NCBI GenBank assembly: GCA_950106755.1
Contig: OX467082.1
Location: 3,472,001 to 3,536,000, forward strand
Reading direction: 5' to 3'
DNA: 64,000 nt
DNA from: Climacium dendroides
Taxonomy: Eukaryota > Streptophyta > Bryopsida > Hypnales > Climaciaceae
Part shown: positions 46,974 to 59,675 of the stretch, in pieces
Layout of the letters: every line of letters begins with the position of its first letter
Numbering within the stretch: the stretch's first letter is position 1
The notes under the pieces: model-generated
The model's input: the letters and a program-made list of their open reading frames with translations, nothing else
Databases searched by the model: none
What the model was told of the DNA's origin: nothing
Translations under genes and position numbers: made by a program

Positions 46974-48075
46974 TGATAAGAAAAAACAAGTCTTTATTTT
47001 AGTTGTAGAAAGTCTTAGTCTTAAGGTAGCTTTTGTGGAAACTTCAATATGTGTAATTGGAGGATTTTTAGAGACTCTTTAGATCCCAAGTAGAATATTG
47101 AACTTAAATATTAATTTTCTATATTATAATTATTAGATCAATCATTACAAACTTCAGAATCTTCACCACCTCAATTTCAAGATGAAGGTGGATCTTTAGT
47201 ACAACAAAATCGACCTTGTATCAATCAGTCATGGCATGGTAATCTTCAATTCAACGCTCAAACTTTAGTGATTTTATTGCTAGTTGGAAACTTTGAATCT
47301 AGAGATCCAAAACTTACTTTTCAAGGGTGTTTTGAAGGTTCCAACATTGAATAATAATTTGGATTTTATCCTATGGAGGGAAGTTGTGGTCACAATCGAT
47401 GGCTAAGCACCCTTATTCACCTTTTGTCAAGAGAGTAATGGATGACTTAAGTCATGGATACTCTTCGTTGAATTCTTAAATTCCTATAGATGTAATGTAT
47501 TAGTCACTTGGGCTCCTCTTAGAAATTGTTGCTAGAAGGGGAGGCGATGTTACAGATGACAGAAGACTATAAAAGCTTCTCAAGAAACTTTTCCTCTAAC
47601 AGGAGCAACTCAAATAGCTTCCAGCTTTTAGAAGCTTGTAGAAGGTCTTGGAAGCCCGTAGAAGCTTTTGAAAAAGTTTTTTACTTAATGGAAGCAACTC
47701 AAGAAGCTTCCAAGCTCGTGGAAGTAGCTCAAGAAGCTTTCAAACTCATAGAAGCAATTCAGTATATATAAAAGTCGAGACTAAGAGGTTCCTCAGTCTC
47801 AACAACTCACTCTAATGTTTAGTTCATAGCTTTCAGCCTTAGTTTTAGATCAGATGCTTTGTTCTTTGTACTTTTGCTCTCTAGAATACAACTCTTGTTC
47901 ATGGTTCTAATTCTAGTATTGTACTCTTGAACTTCAATACCAAGTCTCATTATCCAAATTTTTTTTTGCCTTATTTTGTATCTCTTGGGTCTGTTACAAT
48001 TGTAACTTCTTCAAAATATGTATATTATTGATTCATATACAATATTGGAAGGGTTTTTCCCATTGATATAATAAC
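46974..48075 (+). mobile_element. Presumed 3' LTR of the Ty3 remnant
   Basis: It begins TGATAAG right after the polypurine tract and probably ends near AATAACA, about 1.1 kb. It contains a TATA box (TATATATAAAAG, about 47763) as expected for a U3 promoter. No 5' LTR was found, so the ends are estimates. An 81-codon open frame at 47526-47771 results from a repeated 'gaagctt' motif and is not a gene. Confidence 0.55.
47567..47755 (+). promoter_or_regulatory. Cluster of AGAAGCTT words in the LTR (heat-shock-element-like)
   Basis: AAGCTT occurs five times in about 170 bp upstream of the LTR TATA box, mostly as AGAAGCTT. Inverted nGAAn/nTTCn pairs (AGAAG CTTCC) are the building block of heat shock elements. 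I do not see a perfect three-unit site, so a heat-response role is a hypothesis. Confidence 0.35.
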
Positions 48076-50914
48076 ATACCTTAGTATTCATAGTTTTTTT
48101 TTTAAAATTCTCAAAATTGATGCCAAAATTTAGAGCTATTATTTTCCAAAATAAATAAAAATTGCATAAAAAAAAATGAATCTTCCATCTTTTGGCATCT
48201 ATTGAATTAAATTTATTAATTGTAATTAATTTCTTTTGTATGGAATGTTGAAACTAACCACTAGATATGCTATGCAATTTTTTGTTGAAGAGTCTTCAAC
48301 AAAAAACAAAATGAAGTGAGTGTAGAAGTTTGATATCACTCAAGGGATCGGATATAATAAGAAAAGAGGCTTTTATACCACAAATCATTTTTGCTTTGTT
48401 TTCTTTAAATTTGTTTCTTTCAGTTTTTTTTTTTCTTCTTTATACTTTATATTAACCCAATGTAGTTGACACAATTGAATTTTTGGATTATAGTACAATC
48501 CATCTTTAAAATATTGGTAAATTAGTGAATATGTCTTGAAGTTTTACTTTCTAACAAAGTGAATTGAAGTTTAGATTTAGGTTTTAGTTTTAGACCAAGT
48601 GTGAAAATTGTACTAAAATATTCAAATTAAATTCTACCTTGAATAAATTTCATTGAATTTTGAAGTTTAAATATACTGAAAATAAAAACTTTCTAATAGA
48701 ATATTTTTGATCTTATAAATGATAAGAATTTGAGTTTGAAATTTCTTGTAGGTTTTCTAAGAACAAGTGAGATTTAATAAAGGCTAGAAATTTTCTCATT
48801 GAGACATTATTTATATTTCTATAAAACAAAACAATTAAGCCATAAACTAAGGGAATTCAATAATTATGTGAAAAATTTGAAAATTAGATGAAAGCAAAGA
48901 TAGGGTCTTTTTTATTCAAAAAATATAAAAAAATCAAACTATTTAGAAAGACTACTAGTTCCAAAATAGCCCTCCATTATATATCCTTTGTAGATCTAAA
49001 AGCTATAATTAATATTATATTTATTACAAATTTTCTTTACTTTCAAAATTTAGAATTAAAATTTGGTGTCACCATTTATTTAGTACTATATGATGTTATA
49101 TAGACAGCTTTAAAAGTGATACTATTTATAAATAACTTTAAAAATAATGTCATCTGAATACACTTCTACATTATTGGCATTTCTATATATGACAAATATA
49201 TTGACATTTACAGTAATTAATAGTTAGTGTGAATGATACTACATATAATTTTTTGTATAATTTCAAATTTACAAAAACATATAAATTTTTTATGAATCAT
49301 AAAAGATGGATGAAAATTTAAGAAAAATAAATATCATTTGTATATAGTGGTAAAATATAATTCATAAATTGAAAACTATAGAATTTGATTTGATTTTACA
49401 TCCCTTCAAAATATTCTCAAAATAGATGTAAACATCTTGGGTTCAAACTACTATTTCAAAAATTAATGAGAGTGTCTCAACAAGATACTCCAACTTTTGA
49501 CATCTTCAACCTTTGGCATGCAAATTCTCTTGCATCTTGACAAATGAAAATATACATGTCTTGAACTCTTAGCAAAAAACAAAATTAAACTTATTTACAT
49601 GTGTGGTAATCATAGAATGTAACTCATAAATTGTTTCCAATTGCTCTATACATTAAGAAATAGCACTACATGATACTTTGAAAAGCAAGTTAGTGAAATC
49701 CTATCATTAATTTATTGTCACTATAAAATATACAAATAGCTTGGTTTTTTTCTACTAGAATTCTATCAAATCAATGTCATGATAGCACACTAGCATTTGA
49801 TGTATGTCCTAGGAGATCACCACCAATTTTTTAGAAAACTATGTGAGTTAAAAGATAATATCCATTTGATATGAAGCAAAGAAATTTTATATAACATGTA
49901 GGGCTACAGAACTATAGGATCCATGAAATGCTATGTAGTTTAATAAATGTAAATTAGATTGTGTAAAAACATTATATAGTAGGAATTTTTATTAATAAGT
50001 TAAACATGATGAAGAGGGGTCATGCAAAATTTTCATAGTACATGGAGTATGGATGTGAACTAGAATTTTCAACATCACATAACATCAAAATGATGAAAAG
50101 TCAAGATTCACCCCCAATGTCTATCATGATATATGTATATGCATATGTCTGTATGTCAAGAAAGAAAAAGAAAGAATGGCCTATCTGTCTAAGTTGATAG
50201 ATAGGTGGAAAAGTCATCTAATATGTCAAAGAAAGTAGATGGCTTGTTCATTTAGATTGATGGACAAGGTTCAATATGAATGAGACATTTATAGGATAGT
50301 TTTAATGGAGATTATGAATTGTCAAAGTTAAACTTGTTGTAATCCCCTAAAAGTTGGAGGATATTTTGAAAGAAGAAAAGTAAAAATTTTCCAATTTTCA
50401 ATGCATTGTCAAAAATAAAAAATTAATTGAAAAAATTCAAACACATAAAAGTGTATTAAACAAGTAAGGCAATGTATGGAAAAAATTTCAACCCATTTCA
50501 CCATGTGGATTGAAAGATTATAATGTTTGAAGTGAAAATAAAACATTTTTTTATTCTTGAGTGTGAATCATTGCATTAGCTTACAATTTAGAATTAATGC
50601 AAATATAATAATTTAAAAAAATTAGGAGTTAAGAAAGATTAGGAAGAAGATTTAATGCACAAATTATTATTTAAGGGTTTTCATTAGGTAGTAATGTGAA
50701 AATTAGAACATTGGTGTGAAAATTAAAAAATACAATTAGTGAACCTTCTCTCTCCCCTTCTTTTATTTTTCTTTCTTTTGGTTCTTGTTTTTCTTTTTCT
50801 CTCTCAAGCACTAGGAGGAAAAGTATTTTTTGAGAATTTAGGAGAAAATAAATTAGAAATGAGTAGCAACCTAGAAAATTTGCCAAGTAGGTTTGATTCA
50901 ATCATGTCCATGGC
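48076..50914. other. AT-rich intergenic DNA, nothing recognised
   Basis: No coding gene or element boundary is seen. A related pair of lines, 'gtttgttcatttagattgatgga' type, occurs near 50180-50270, where 'gatagatagg' and 'gatggacaagg' segments form a short degenerate duplication. Confidence 0.3.
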
Positions 50915-51141
50915 TTAACCCCTCAACGCCTCAATCCTTTTTTAAATTTTTGCACATTTGCATATATCTTTGTACAGAAATACCATTTACTGCAATTTCA
51001 TGAAATTGGTCATTAAGGAAGGTTGTCTTTTTAAGATTCAAGTGTTACATTGGATGAATGAGAAGTTAGTTGGACAAAACAACGCCTGCAAGCCCTCTGT
51101 TCATCGTCCAGAATATGGACGTCGGCACGCTTAAGGGTTAA
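50915..51141 (+). mobile_element. TTAA element, family I
   Basis: It starts TTAACCCCTCAACGCCTCAA and ends GCACGCTTAAGGGTTAA, 227 bp. A subterminal hairpin CGTCCA, loop GAATA, TGGACG lies at 51105-51121 near the right end. It is non-coding and the only copy I see in the window. Confidence 0.7.
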
Positions 51142-53070
51142 AGGAAGTTGGATTGAAGTTAGGAATGTAATTTAAATGGAAGTAGTAGCTTTGAAGGGTA
51201 AGATCAAGAAGATATTGAAGATTTTGGAGTTCAAATTTGGTGGAATTGTGCGCCTTTTAGCTAGCTTTCCAACAAGCCTAGCCATATCTCATTTGAAGTA
51301 TGGACAAGGTAATGGTGACAATTTTAGTAGAAGAAGGTTTACTACAGTATAGAAGATAGAAGCAGCAACTTCAAAGGGCAAGATCAAAAAGATGATGAAG
51401 GCAAGATCAAGAAGATGATGAAGAGTTTGGAGCTCAAATTTGATGAAGTTGTGCACCTTTCATTTAGCTTTCCAACAAGCCTAGCCACATCTCATTTGAA
51501 CAAAAGGCAAAACAGTAGTGGTAATTTTAGTGACAAGTAGTCTACTATGGAACTTGATGGTCCAATGTTTTTAGTATTTGCAATTTTTTTACTTGCAATT
51601 TTCATTGCATCATTAATAAACTTGCTAGTTTTCTTTAGATTACATGGTTTTGAATTGAATGGGTGTTGAATGAGCTTATGGATTTATGATTGATTGCTCC
51701 ATTGTCTTATCACATTTTAGTGTTAAATAGTGGTGTCAATGTAGAGTTAATAGTGTTGTTAGGGTAGAATCTAAAAATAATAATTTATAGCAATCATTTG
51801 CAAAGTCTATTGCTTGAAAGGAAGATTAGTTAGGTGTCACATACACTTCCCACCGGCCCAACTCTAAGGTTTTTTTTTGTCATACGGTGAAAACCAATCA
51901 TATTAAGTTACTAGATCAACAAACTTTGAGCCCCCTTTAGAATACAATTTTTTATCTATACAAAAATGACAACTCTAACCATTCATAAGTATAAAATATT
52001 AGGGGCACTCTTGAAAAATTCTAGAAGCAAATATAGACTCTAGCTTACTCTAAATCACCCTAGAATGCAAAGAGGTTCAAAGCATTGGCAATACACAAGT
52101 TAGGTTTTGATGATTTCAATGAATTTTTTAGTAGAAATCCAAATGATAAAAAAATTAGAGACAAACATTTGGAATATGTGGGAAAATTTTCAAAAACTTT
52201 GACTTCACAAATTGCAAGATAGCAAGCTTGAAGTTAGAAAAAAATGTTTTTTCTTGAAGTCACCCCAATATAGTCCCAATATAGCTAACACCTCTTAGAA
52301 TGTAATTTGAGAATTAAATTATTTTTCACAATTATGTGCCTTATTTTATTAGATACATACATGCCAAATTTCAAAGTTGATGAACATTTTTGCAAAAAAT
52401 GTCTAAATTGCCCTAGTTGCCAAAAACAATTCAAGGCAACATAACTGTTCATTTGGTTACTTGATGAAAAAAAAATTATATTACCACTAAAGATGTACAT
52501 GTTTAGATCCTATGTCAAATTTTATGAACATCCGACTAAAATTGACTTCATAGGAACCTACTTATATTTTCAATTGTCCGTTTAACAAATAATTAACTTT
52601 TAGGGTTTAAGAACTACCATTTGGCCAATGGCACTTGAATTGAATTGATTGTTATTGCTTTCATGATGTATTCTCTATACATGTATGTAAAAGAGGGAAG
52701 GAAATTTTTTTGAAGAAGGATGAGGGCAAGAAAAAATTGAACACTTAAATTTTATATATAAAATAGCCCCATTTAAAAATCTGCATGATGAATTTACAAA
52801 AATCATAGGATATTAGAAATATACCCCTTGTAGCTTTTTATGTAAAAAAACAATCTTATTAAATGCAATAAGTAAGGTAAATAGACCTACATCAAATACC
52901 CTTTTAACTTAGGTGTATACCCTAAATTACAAACATTGATCTTTCTCTAAAATGTATGTACGAACTTACTTGAATTCACTTGGAATAATACGTTTGTAAG
53001 TCTATTGATGCATTTGTACAAAAAAACTAGTCTCAACTAAGTGACAATACTAAGCCTATAATCAAGGATT
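51142..53070. other. Intergenic DNA downstream of the ankyrin/PGG gene
   Basis: A segmental duplication is visible: 51190-51300 and 51365-51490 both carry 'ttcaaatttg', 'gcaccttt', 'tagctttccaacaagcctagcca' and 'ctcatttgaa'. A 'gcaagatcaa.aagatgatgaag' unit is doubled at 51380-51420. There is no coding gene. Confidence 0.45.
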
Positions 53071-54804
53071 CTAATTCTTGGTACACTGAGACCTTAATGA
53101 CAATGAACTCCCAAGCTTCCATAAAAATCTTATCAATACAACCCCACAAGTTACAAGTCCAATAGCCATGGTGCAATACATGTTCACCCTATATTTGGGA
53201 ATTGGTGGTAGTATAGCAAAACCAATGGTACTAAAGGTTCCAATAACACAAAGCACTGATAAAAACAACAAGTAGGAGGCCCAAATTACTCCATGGCGAA
53301 CACTTCTCACTGCATCTTTCAATCTCAAATCTTTCTTTGGAAATGCTGCATCGGCTCCTGCAATCACAGTTGCAATAGAAAAAAAGAATGATAAGCTATT
53401 GAATACCCAAAATAATTGGATTATCCAATGTTGCTTGATAGCAACATATGATTCGTAGGTCCCCGATGGAGCAGCAGGTTGTGTGACCAAAAATTCGTTG
53501 GAATAGTATTCCATGTAACCCAAAGGAGGTTGAAGCCATGCACCAAATGAAGCACTTGCAATAAGTGCCGCACCCACAAGAATGGCGTTTGCTGCATCCA
53601 CATACACTTGTCTATCCTTTTGCAAAGCTTCCGGATCCAAACCATCAAACAATGAGATGATTTTTTTCAATGCCTTCTTGTCCTTCTTACGTTCAATTGA
53701 AAGTATTCCATCTATTGTGAAGTTTTGAATTGAGTTTTGAACACTCACGTTTATAACATCAAAGGCCAAACCCAAACTTTTAATGTCAAAGTTTGTGACA
53801 CCAAAGCGCTCCAAATCTTTTGTAGTGATTGTAGATAGGCTTGCAGCATGAAGGATAGTTGCAATTTCCATTGGTGTGTATCCCTTCCAATTCCTCACTG
53901 TCACCTTGATGGCCTCAGTACGAAGAAGAATCTCTATACACTCATAGTTTTGGGACAATACAGCAAGGTGAAGTGGAGATTGTCTTTCATTGTCAGAAAT
54001 ATTCCCTACATATAAGGATTCATTACATTTTGCATAATGTATTAACCACTTCAAAATGTCATCTCGATTTTTCCATACACAAAGGTGGAAAACTGTATGT
54101 CCATTACCAGTTGGTCTTTTGAGAGAATGCTTGAACCAATCAATTATCTGAATGGTAGCTTGAAAGGGAGCAAACCATGTTGCAAGATGGAGAGGGGTCA
54201 TATAAAAGCCAAGGTGGCCAAGGTCATCAACATAGTAGCGATTAGGGGTATCTTTAATACCATAATAAATTTTGCAAGGAGTATAACCCTTTTGCACTTG
54301 AAAATCCATGTATCCAAGAGAAACTTTTGCTTGACGTCCCCAATCCATAATATCTTCAAATATTCCTCTCACATTGTCATCACTTAGCTTTGTCTTTGGC
54401 ACTATCAAATATGCAAAAACGGCCACGTTTGTGATTCTAAATCCAAACTTATCAAAAGTCCAAAACATTGCTTTAGTAGATCCCTTGGATAATGCATGTT
54501 CACGGATAGCTCCCATAATCTTCCTTTGTCCATGCAATATTGCCCAAAGAAGGGGGGTCAAATCTCCATATTCTTTTAATTGAAAATTCCAGTCCTTCAC
54601 TTTTGCATCCATCAACTTCTTGAACACTTCTAGTTTCCCTTCTTCTATTGCTTGGAAGATTTGTTGTGCAATTTCAAACTCATTTTCACCTTCCGCACAT
54701 GACATTTTCTCTTGAAGCTTGATTCGATTAGTATTTGATCTCGAATCTTCCATTTTTGCTTGCACTTCTAATGATGTCAAGCGTTTGGGGACTATGTTTG
54801 ACAT
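53071..54804 (-). CDS. Ankyrin-repeat protein with C-terminal PGG membrane domain
   Basis: An intact 577-codon frame from ATG 54804. Ankyrin-type repeats cover about residues 80-320: 'LTPLLWAILHGQRKIM', 'MTPLHLATWFAPF', 'GHTVFHLCVWKNRDDILKWL', 'QSPLHLAVLSQNYECIEILL', 'GYTPMEIATIL'. The PGG region follows at about residue 395 ('DRQVYVDAANAILVGAALIASASFGAWLQPPLGY'), with four predicted membrane helices ending near residue 565. Plant proteins of this build (ACD6-like) sit in membranes and act in defence and stress signalling; the exact role here is unknown. The frame stays open upstream to about 54923, where an AG acceptor-like 'tgtatag' lies. Those 40 codons read like protein ('SITDLVIQRIRSKLQ'), so an upstream exon with the true start is likely. 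Confidence 0.88.
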   Translation of the reverse strand: MSNIVPKRLTSLEVQAKMEDSRSNTNRIKLQEKMSCAEGENEFEIAQQIFQAIEEGKLEVFKKLMDAKVKDWNFQLKEYGDLTPLLWAILHGQRKIMGAIREHALSKGSTKAMFWTFDKFGFRITNVAVFAYLIVPKTKLSDDNVRGIFEDIMDWGRQAKVSLGYMDFQVQKGYTPCKIYYGIKDTPNRYYVDDLGHLGFYMTPLHLATWFAPFQATIQIIDWFKHSLKRPTGNGHTVFHLCVWKNRDDILKWLIHYAKCNESLYVGNISDNERQSPLHLAVLSQNYECIEILLRTEAIKVTVRNWKGYTPMEIATILHAASLSTITTKDLERFGVTNFDIKSLGLAFDVINVSVQNSIQNFTIDGILSIERKKDKKALKKIISLFDGLDPEALQKDRQVYVDAANAILVGAALIASASFGAWLQPPLGYMEYYSNEFLVTQPAAPSGTYESYVAIKQHWIIQLFWVFNSLSFFFSIATVIAGADAAFPKKDLRLKDAVRSVRHGVIWASYLLFLSVLCVIGTFSTIGFAILPPIPKYRVNMYCTMAIGLVTCGVVLIRFLWKLGSSLSLRSQCTKN

Positions 54805-57720
54805 GTGCTCACTCCATTCCGATATTTGAAGTTTACTCCGGATTCGTTGAATGACTAGATCAGTGATTGAAGGCGAAGTAGAAGTCTCACTATGTGTTGA
54901 AGAATTGGTACCTTCTATCTCCTCTATACATAATAATCATCAACAGTAATAGTTGTCAAAAACTATATGAAGTTGAAATAACAAAGTTTCTTGAATTATA
55001 TCCCTAAGAATCCTAAACAATACATACGATATTACAATCCTTCATGCATGTAATCTTAAGTCAATAATCTAAAGGGAACTTGCATATGAACTACATTTCC
55101 ATCACTACACATGTTTTTGAATAGAATAAAACACTTGCACAAGGATCACCTTGCATAAGTGTAAGGTGACTTACCCAATGGATGGAAGGTGGAGCCTAAC
55201 ACTTTACACAAATAAGACCCTAGTGCAAGTGTCCTATGCAACTTAAGGACCTACCTGTGCAAAATTGCTTGTGCTCCAAATTGAAGAAACTTTCACAAAT
55301 GAAATGCCCTACAACTAAACAGAACCTCACACAATAGGTCTCTATGCAATATTTCATCTTACAAGTAGTTATTAAGAACCTTACAAACTCTTACTAATTA
55401 TATCTTCTCAAAATCTTGACAAAAGCAAAAGCATTAAAGTATGTGCCAATTTGAACAATGCCATCAAACATATTTGCATGCAAAGTCAGCCTTATGTTTA
55501 TAAAATGTGGCATCCTTCTAAACATGAAATCTCACATTCTTCCTTCCAAAGTAAAGATTTCAAACCTTGTATTGTAGAAATTGATGAAAAGTATGTACTT
55601 ACTGCGCACAGTGTCTACAAAATCTTGGTCAATCTGTAGTGGATCCAATTGATTTAGAGGTGCACCCATTAGGAAGGTTGTATTGGAACAAAGGTGATCA
55701 AGTACTTCAAAGATTTACCAAAATATTTTGGTTCCTTGTAAGAAGCTTGCCAGCTGCAAGCCTTTCCAGAAGCTAGAACCTTACAAATGGCTCACTGTGA
55801 GCTCCCCTGAGCAAAATAATTCACAATAAATATATTCCAGCTTGATTCCTGTTTTAAAGCAAATCAGAAACCAAAAATAATAGGTGAGTACATATTTGTT
55901 GATAGTTAAGCAAATTAGATAACCTTTGGTAAGCATACAGTGACTACACTTAACATTGTACAAGTAAGCATATGATCATGCATCCTATTACTTGCATTTT
56001 CTTAATTTTTGTACCTCAACCTTTCTCAAAGTACCTTCTTTGTAACTGAAGCTAGTGCAAGTGGCAAAGACAAGTATAAACATTGACAAGAGCTGCCAAG
56101 ACCCATCTGAGATTCTTGAGCACTGATGTTTCACATTCTGGTTGGCAATTAATACCCACCCAATTACTTCATTAGTAACTCTTAGCACTTGAATGTGACG
56201 TTTTCGCTTACTGGAATTTGCCAAAACAATGAGCTGTTAAACTGTTAACTTGAGTTATGAATTTCTGAGATGAGCACGTGCAGTATATATCTAGGATTTG
56301 ATTCGCAGGGAAGTGAGGTTGGATTTCAGATTGGAAATCCATTCCTGTGAACATTGTTCAAGTTCATCAAGCCAAACCAATGGCTGACACTTCCCGTTCA
56401 ACACTGAACCAAACCAATGGCTGACCTGACCTACTAAGTTCAATCTTATTTGAACTCATTCAAATGATTGCAATTTGCCAATAAAACACCACATTGGTGC
56501 ACACAAATACCGTAAATTAGCAAGAAAAATTTGTGCCTAGTATGGTCACAACCACTGTTTTTGCAAATTTGTGTGTCAAAACGTGACGTGAAAGTGATGG
56601 AATTTAGAATTTTCACATGTTCAAATGAGTAGTTAGTTGCCCACCTTAATCTCGAAACCCTAAAATTGAAAAGTAAGATAGACACAGCTGTAGCACTGGA
56701 CAGGTATCCCAAAGCTCCCCACTTACAATACGCACGAGCAACCTAAACCTAAACTGTGCTTCCCCAAATGCGCCATCTTATGGATATGTGGACAAAAACA
56801 TCGGGCTCTAATTAGTTCGAAATTCTTTATTAGTAATAAACACTCTTCACCACGAACTGAACGTGATTCTTGTCACAAGTGCAATTGTCTATATTGAAAC
56901 TACATTAGAATAAAAATAAACTGTAGTACGAGACATCTTTCCTACAGGCCGGGGGACTTGCACAAATGTCTCGCTTGCTTGCTGAAATCATCTCCACGGG
57001 TCTGGCATTGGTTCCCCTCTAAACATATGGATTTTCCTCTAAACGTCCATAAATCATCTCTACACTTGCCTGGAATCCACGACAGGGTCAAAGTGCGGAA
57101 CCTGAATTCCAGAATGCGCTTCAGAGACTCAAAGAGATACACTTCACACGCTCATGGCCAGCTCTCTCTTGTCCAAGTAAATTTAGACTGTTTCCAAGGA
57201 TTGACACCCCTACCAATTCCAATGCAGCCTCGACGTCTAACTTAGCACGATCGAACCTTGCTTCCCAACCACTACTTTGCAACGTTGCCAAACTAGTGTC
57301 ACTTGCAATTGGAGGTAAGTTACCGTACCTGGACCCTCGATCGAAGATGTTATCGAAAAGAAATCCACCGAGACACTGCAAATCCACGCGTGACCTTCAG
57401 TGCTACTTCACATGCGTTATTTTCGACGTCCACCAGCTCTGGAAGGATTGTTCAAAGAGTTCTGTAAGCTTGCTTCGAGAGAGCGTACTGAAGGGGCCAG
57501 GAAACAGGCATAAGTACAAGTTCGGTTCGGAGAAGACTCTAGAGCTGTACTGTACATCTATTGCGGCTACATGGCTGTAAGTTACATCTATTCTAACAAG
57601 AATTACACTGCCAGTTCTACAGTTGGGATACGACAAAAGGGGGCTGCTACCCGACAAATGGGTTTGGCGTTTCTGGGCGTAGCGACAAATTCGATGTCAG
57701 GGGTGCAATCAGGACGCTAC
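54805..57720. other. Upstream of the PGG gene; GC-richer island at 56940-57720
   Basis: 54805-54923 is probably coding exon sequence of the PGG gene. Further upstream I cannot find its first exon. 56940-57720 is GC-richer than its surroundings and open on both strands in several frames (for example minus 57387-57121 'ASDTSLATLQSSGWEARFD', and plus 57400-57580). This suggests an old gene fragment, which I cannot identify. It ends exactly where the chain of TTAA elements begins. Confidence 0.35.
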
Positions 57721-58440
57721 TTAACCCCTAAATGACGGACGCATGACCATTGATTTCCAACCTCACTGTCCACCACTCAATTTGCTATTTTTATATTTAT
57801 TTTTCAAGAGATGACATTACATGTCTTCTGTACTTCACAAAATTTTCAGATTTTTTTTTGGAAAATTGATTTTTTTGAGAATTTTTGAAAAAAAAGTGAA
57901 GAAAAATCACACATCCAATAGAAAATTATTTCGAAAAATCTGAAAATTTCACTATGTGTGTATATTACAATGAATAACATCTTCTTGTAAACTCAATTTA
58001 TGTGTCATTCTATAATTAGAAAATAATAGACATTGAAAATACATTCAAAGTTCAAATTGTAATAAAATATTCAATATTAGGAATCTAATAAAAAAATTCA
58101 AATTGGAGTAGAAACTATAGTAAATGACCTTCATTTTATTAGTTGGACTCAAATTCAAAAAATATAATTTTTGTGGAGAAATTTCAGATTTAGAGCAAGG
58201 AACAACAACTTCCCAAAAGATACTAAAATAGCATATTTTATGATCCATTTTTTTACTAACTTCTCAATTATGTGAAGACAAACACTTACAAGACTACAAA
58301 CTCAATTAAATATTCTTCATGACCCACCATGAAAGGTCAACAAAAAAAATATAGATGAAAAACTGCTTGTACATTCTTTCCATTTCATAGTATTGTTATC
58401 GAAATGCTACAGAATGGCACTTGTTGAACTCTAGGGTTAA
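57721..58440 (+). mobile_element. TTAA element, family F copy 3
   Basis: It starts TTAACCCCTAAATGACGGAC and ends GAACTCTAGGGTTAA, 720 bp. It is related to about 18150-18600 (same strand) and 33830-34330 (opposite). Its right TTAA is also the left TTAA of the next element. Non-coding. Confidence 0.65.
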
Positions 58441-59013
58441 CCTAAACATCCAAATGCTTCTCCAAAATTGACAATGTGAGAAAAATCATCGTAAAGTTCT
58501 ATTTTGAAGAATATATTCCATGTGTGTATAATACATATAAAAGTTGTAGATTTTGAGTTTTAGATTCCATCTCTACAATTAGATTGACCAATGCTATCAT
58601 CCATATTTTTTTATAAATTGGGAAAGAAAATTTTCAAAATTCCTACGTAATTTGATTACAAACAAAATATTATCATTTTTTGAGTAAAATTTGTTGGAAT
58701 GGATTTGAAATGAGGTTTTCTTGACATGAAGATTTCTTGGAATTTTTGTATTCTTTAAATCTATGACCTCTCTTTTGAAAATTCAATTTTGAACTAGAAT
58801 CAATGCTATTTTGACTTGGTCAACCACTTACAAACTTCCACATTTGAAATTTTAGAAAAATATGCACTCTAGTAACACCAAATCCAACCATTGGATAGGA
58901 CAATAACTTGATAAAGTATCTCCACAAATTATGATGACTTTCATCTAAGAAGTATTGTAAAAAAAAATATCAACGTACATATTGTCCAAGAAAATAGATG
59001 TGAAAGCACTTAA
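58437..59013 (+). mobile_element. TTAA element, family B copy 2
   Basis: It starts TTAACCTAAACATCCAAATG and is colinear with 32655-33267. The last 60 bp diverge, so the right boundary at the TTAA of 59010 is less certain. Confidence 0.6.
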
Positions 59014-59231
59014 TCCATAAATGACACTCAGAATGTTTCCCAGTTGATGGATGACAAAGAATTTCTTCGTGTAGGACAAAAGTGCAACTACTCATCCTCC
59101 AAATTTGGTGTGAAAAAGGAAGGTCTTTTATAATAGTTTGACTTCTAATGAATGCTTTAAGATTTTTTTTAACCAATTATTGACATGGTTACCAAACAAA
59201 TGATTCCTACAGTGACTAACTCGTCGTTTAA
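59010..59231 (+). mobile_element. TTAA element, family C copy 1
   Basis: It starts TTAATCCATAAATGACACTC and ends ACTCGTCGTTTAA. It has the family words 'gatgacaaagaattt', 'gtaggacaaaagtgcaactactcatcctcc' in part, and 'aaacaaatgattcc'. It shares its right TTAA with the next C copy. Confidence 0.75.
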
Positions 59232-59455
59232 CCTTTAAACGTTGAGGCGGACGTTTTGTGTCCGATGAATGACGAAGAATCTCTTTGTATAGGACAGAAG
59301 TGCAACTATTCATCCTCCAAATTTTGTGAAAAAGGAACATTTTCTATAGTAGCTTGTCTCCCAATGAGTTCTTTTTCATTTTTTTAAGCCAACAATTCAC
59401 ACAGTACCCAAACAAATGATTTCCATGGAGACTGGCTCGTCGTTTAAGGATTTAA
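59228..59455 (+). mobile_element. TTAA element, family C copy 2
   Basis: It starts TTAACCTTTAAACGTTGAGG and ends GTTTAAGGATTTAA, 228 bp. A CGGAC/GTCCG stem lies near the left end. It is a direct tandem neighbour of copy 1. Confidence 0.75.
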
Positions 59456-59675
59456 GGTAGGAGCATCCAATGGCGTGAGTATACCCAATGGTGTCACTTT
59501 CTGGGTAAGGTAATGATTTTAGAATGTAAATGCAAGTCATATGTAGATAACTTATTACTTCAGTCAATAAAAATAAGCTATCTACAATTTATCTACATAT
59601 AAGTTCTGAAATGACTGTCATATGTAGAAAATCAAGCCATTAGGTACCTCCTGCCATTGGGTGCTCCTACCTTAA
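59452..59675 (+). mobile_element. TTAA element, family H
   Basis: It starts TTAAGGTAGGAGCATCCAAT and ends ATTGGGTGCTCCTACCTTAA, 224 bp. The terminal inverted repeats match over at least 22 of 23 bp. The inner part is also partly palindromic ('catatgtagata' against 'tatctacatat'). Both TTAA ends are shared with neighbours. Confidence 0.85.

Noticed and set aside
47526..47771. 81-codon plus frame in the LTR
   Set aside because: It comes from repeated 'gaagctt' words in the U3 region, not from a protein gene.
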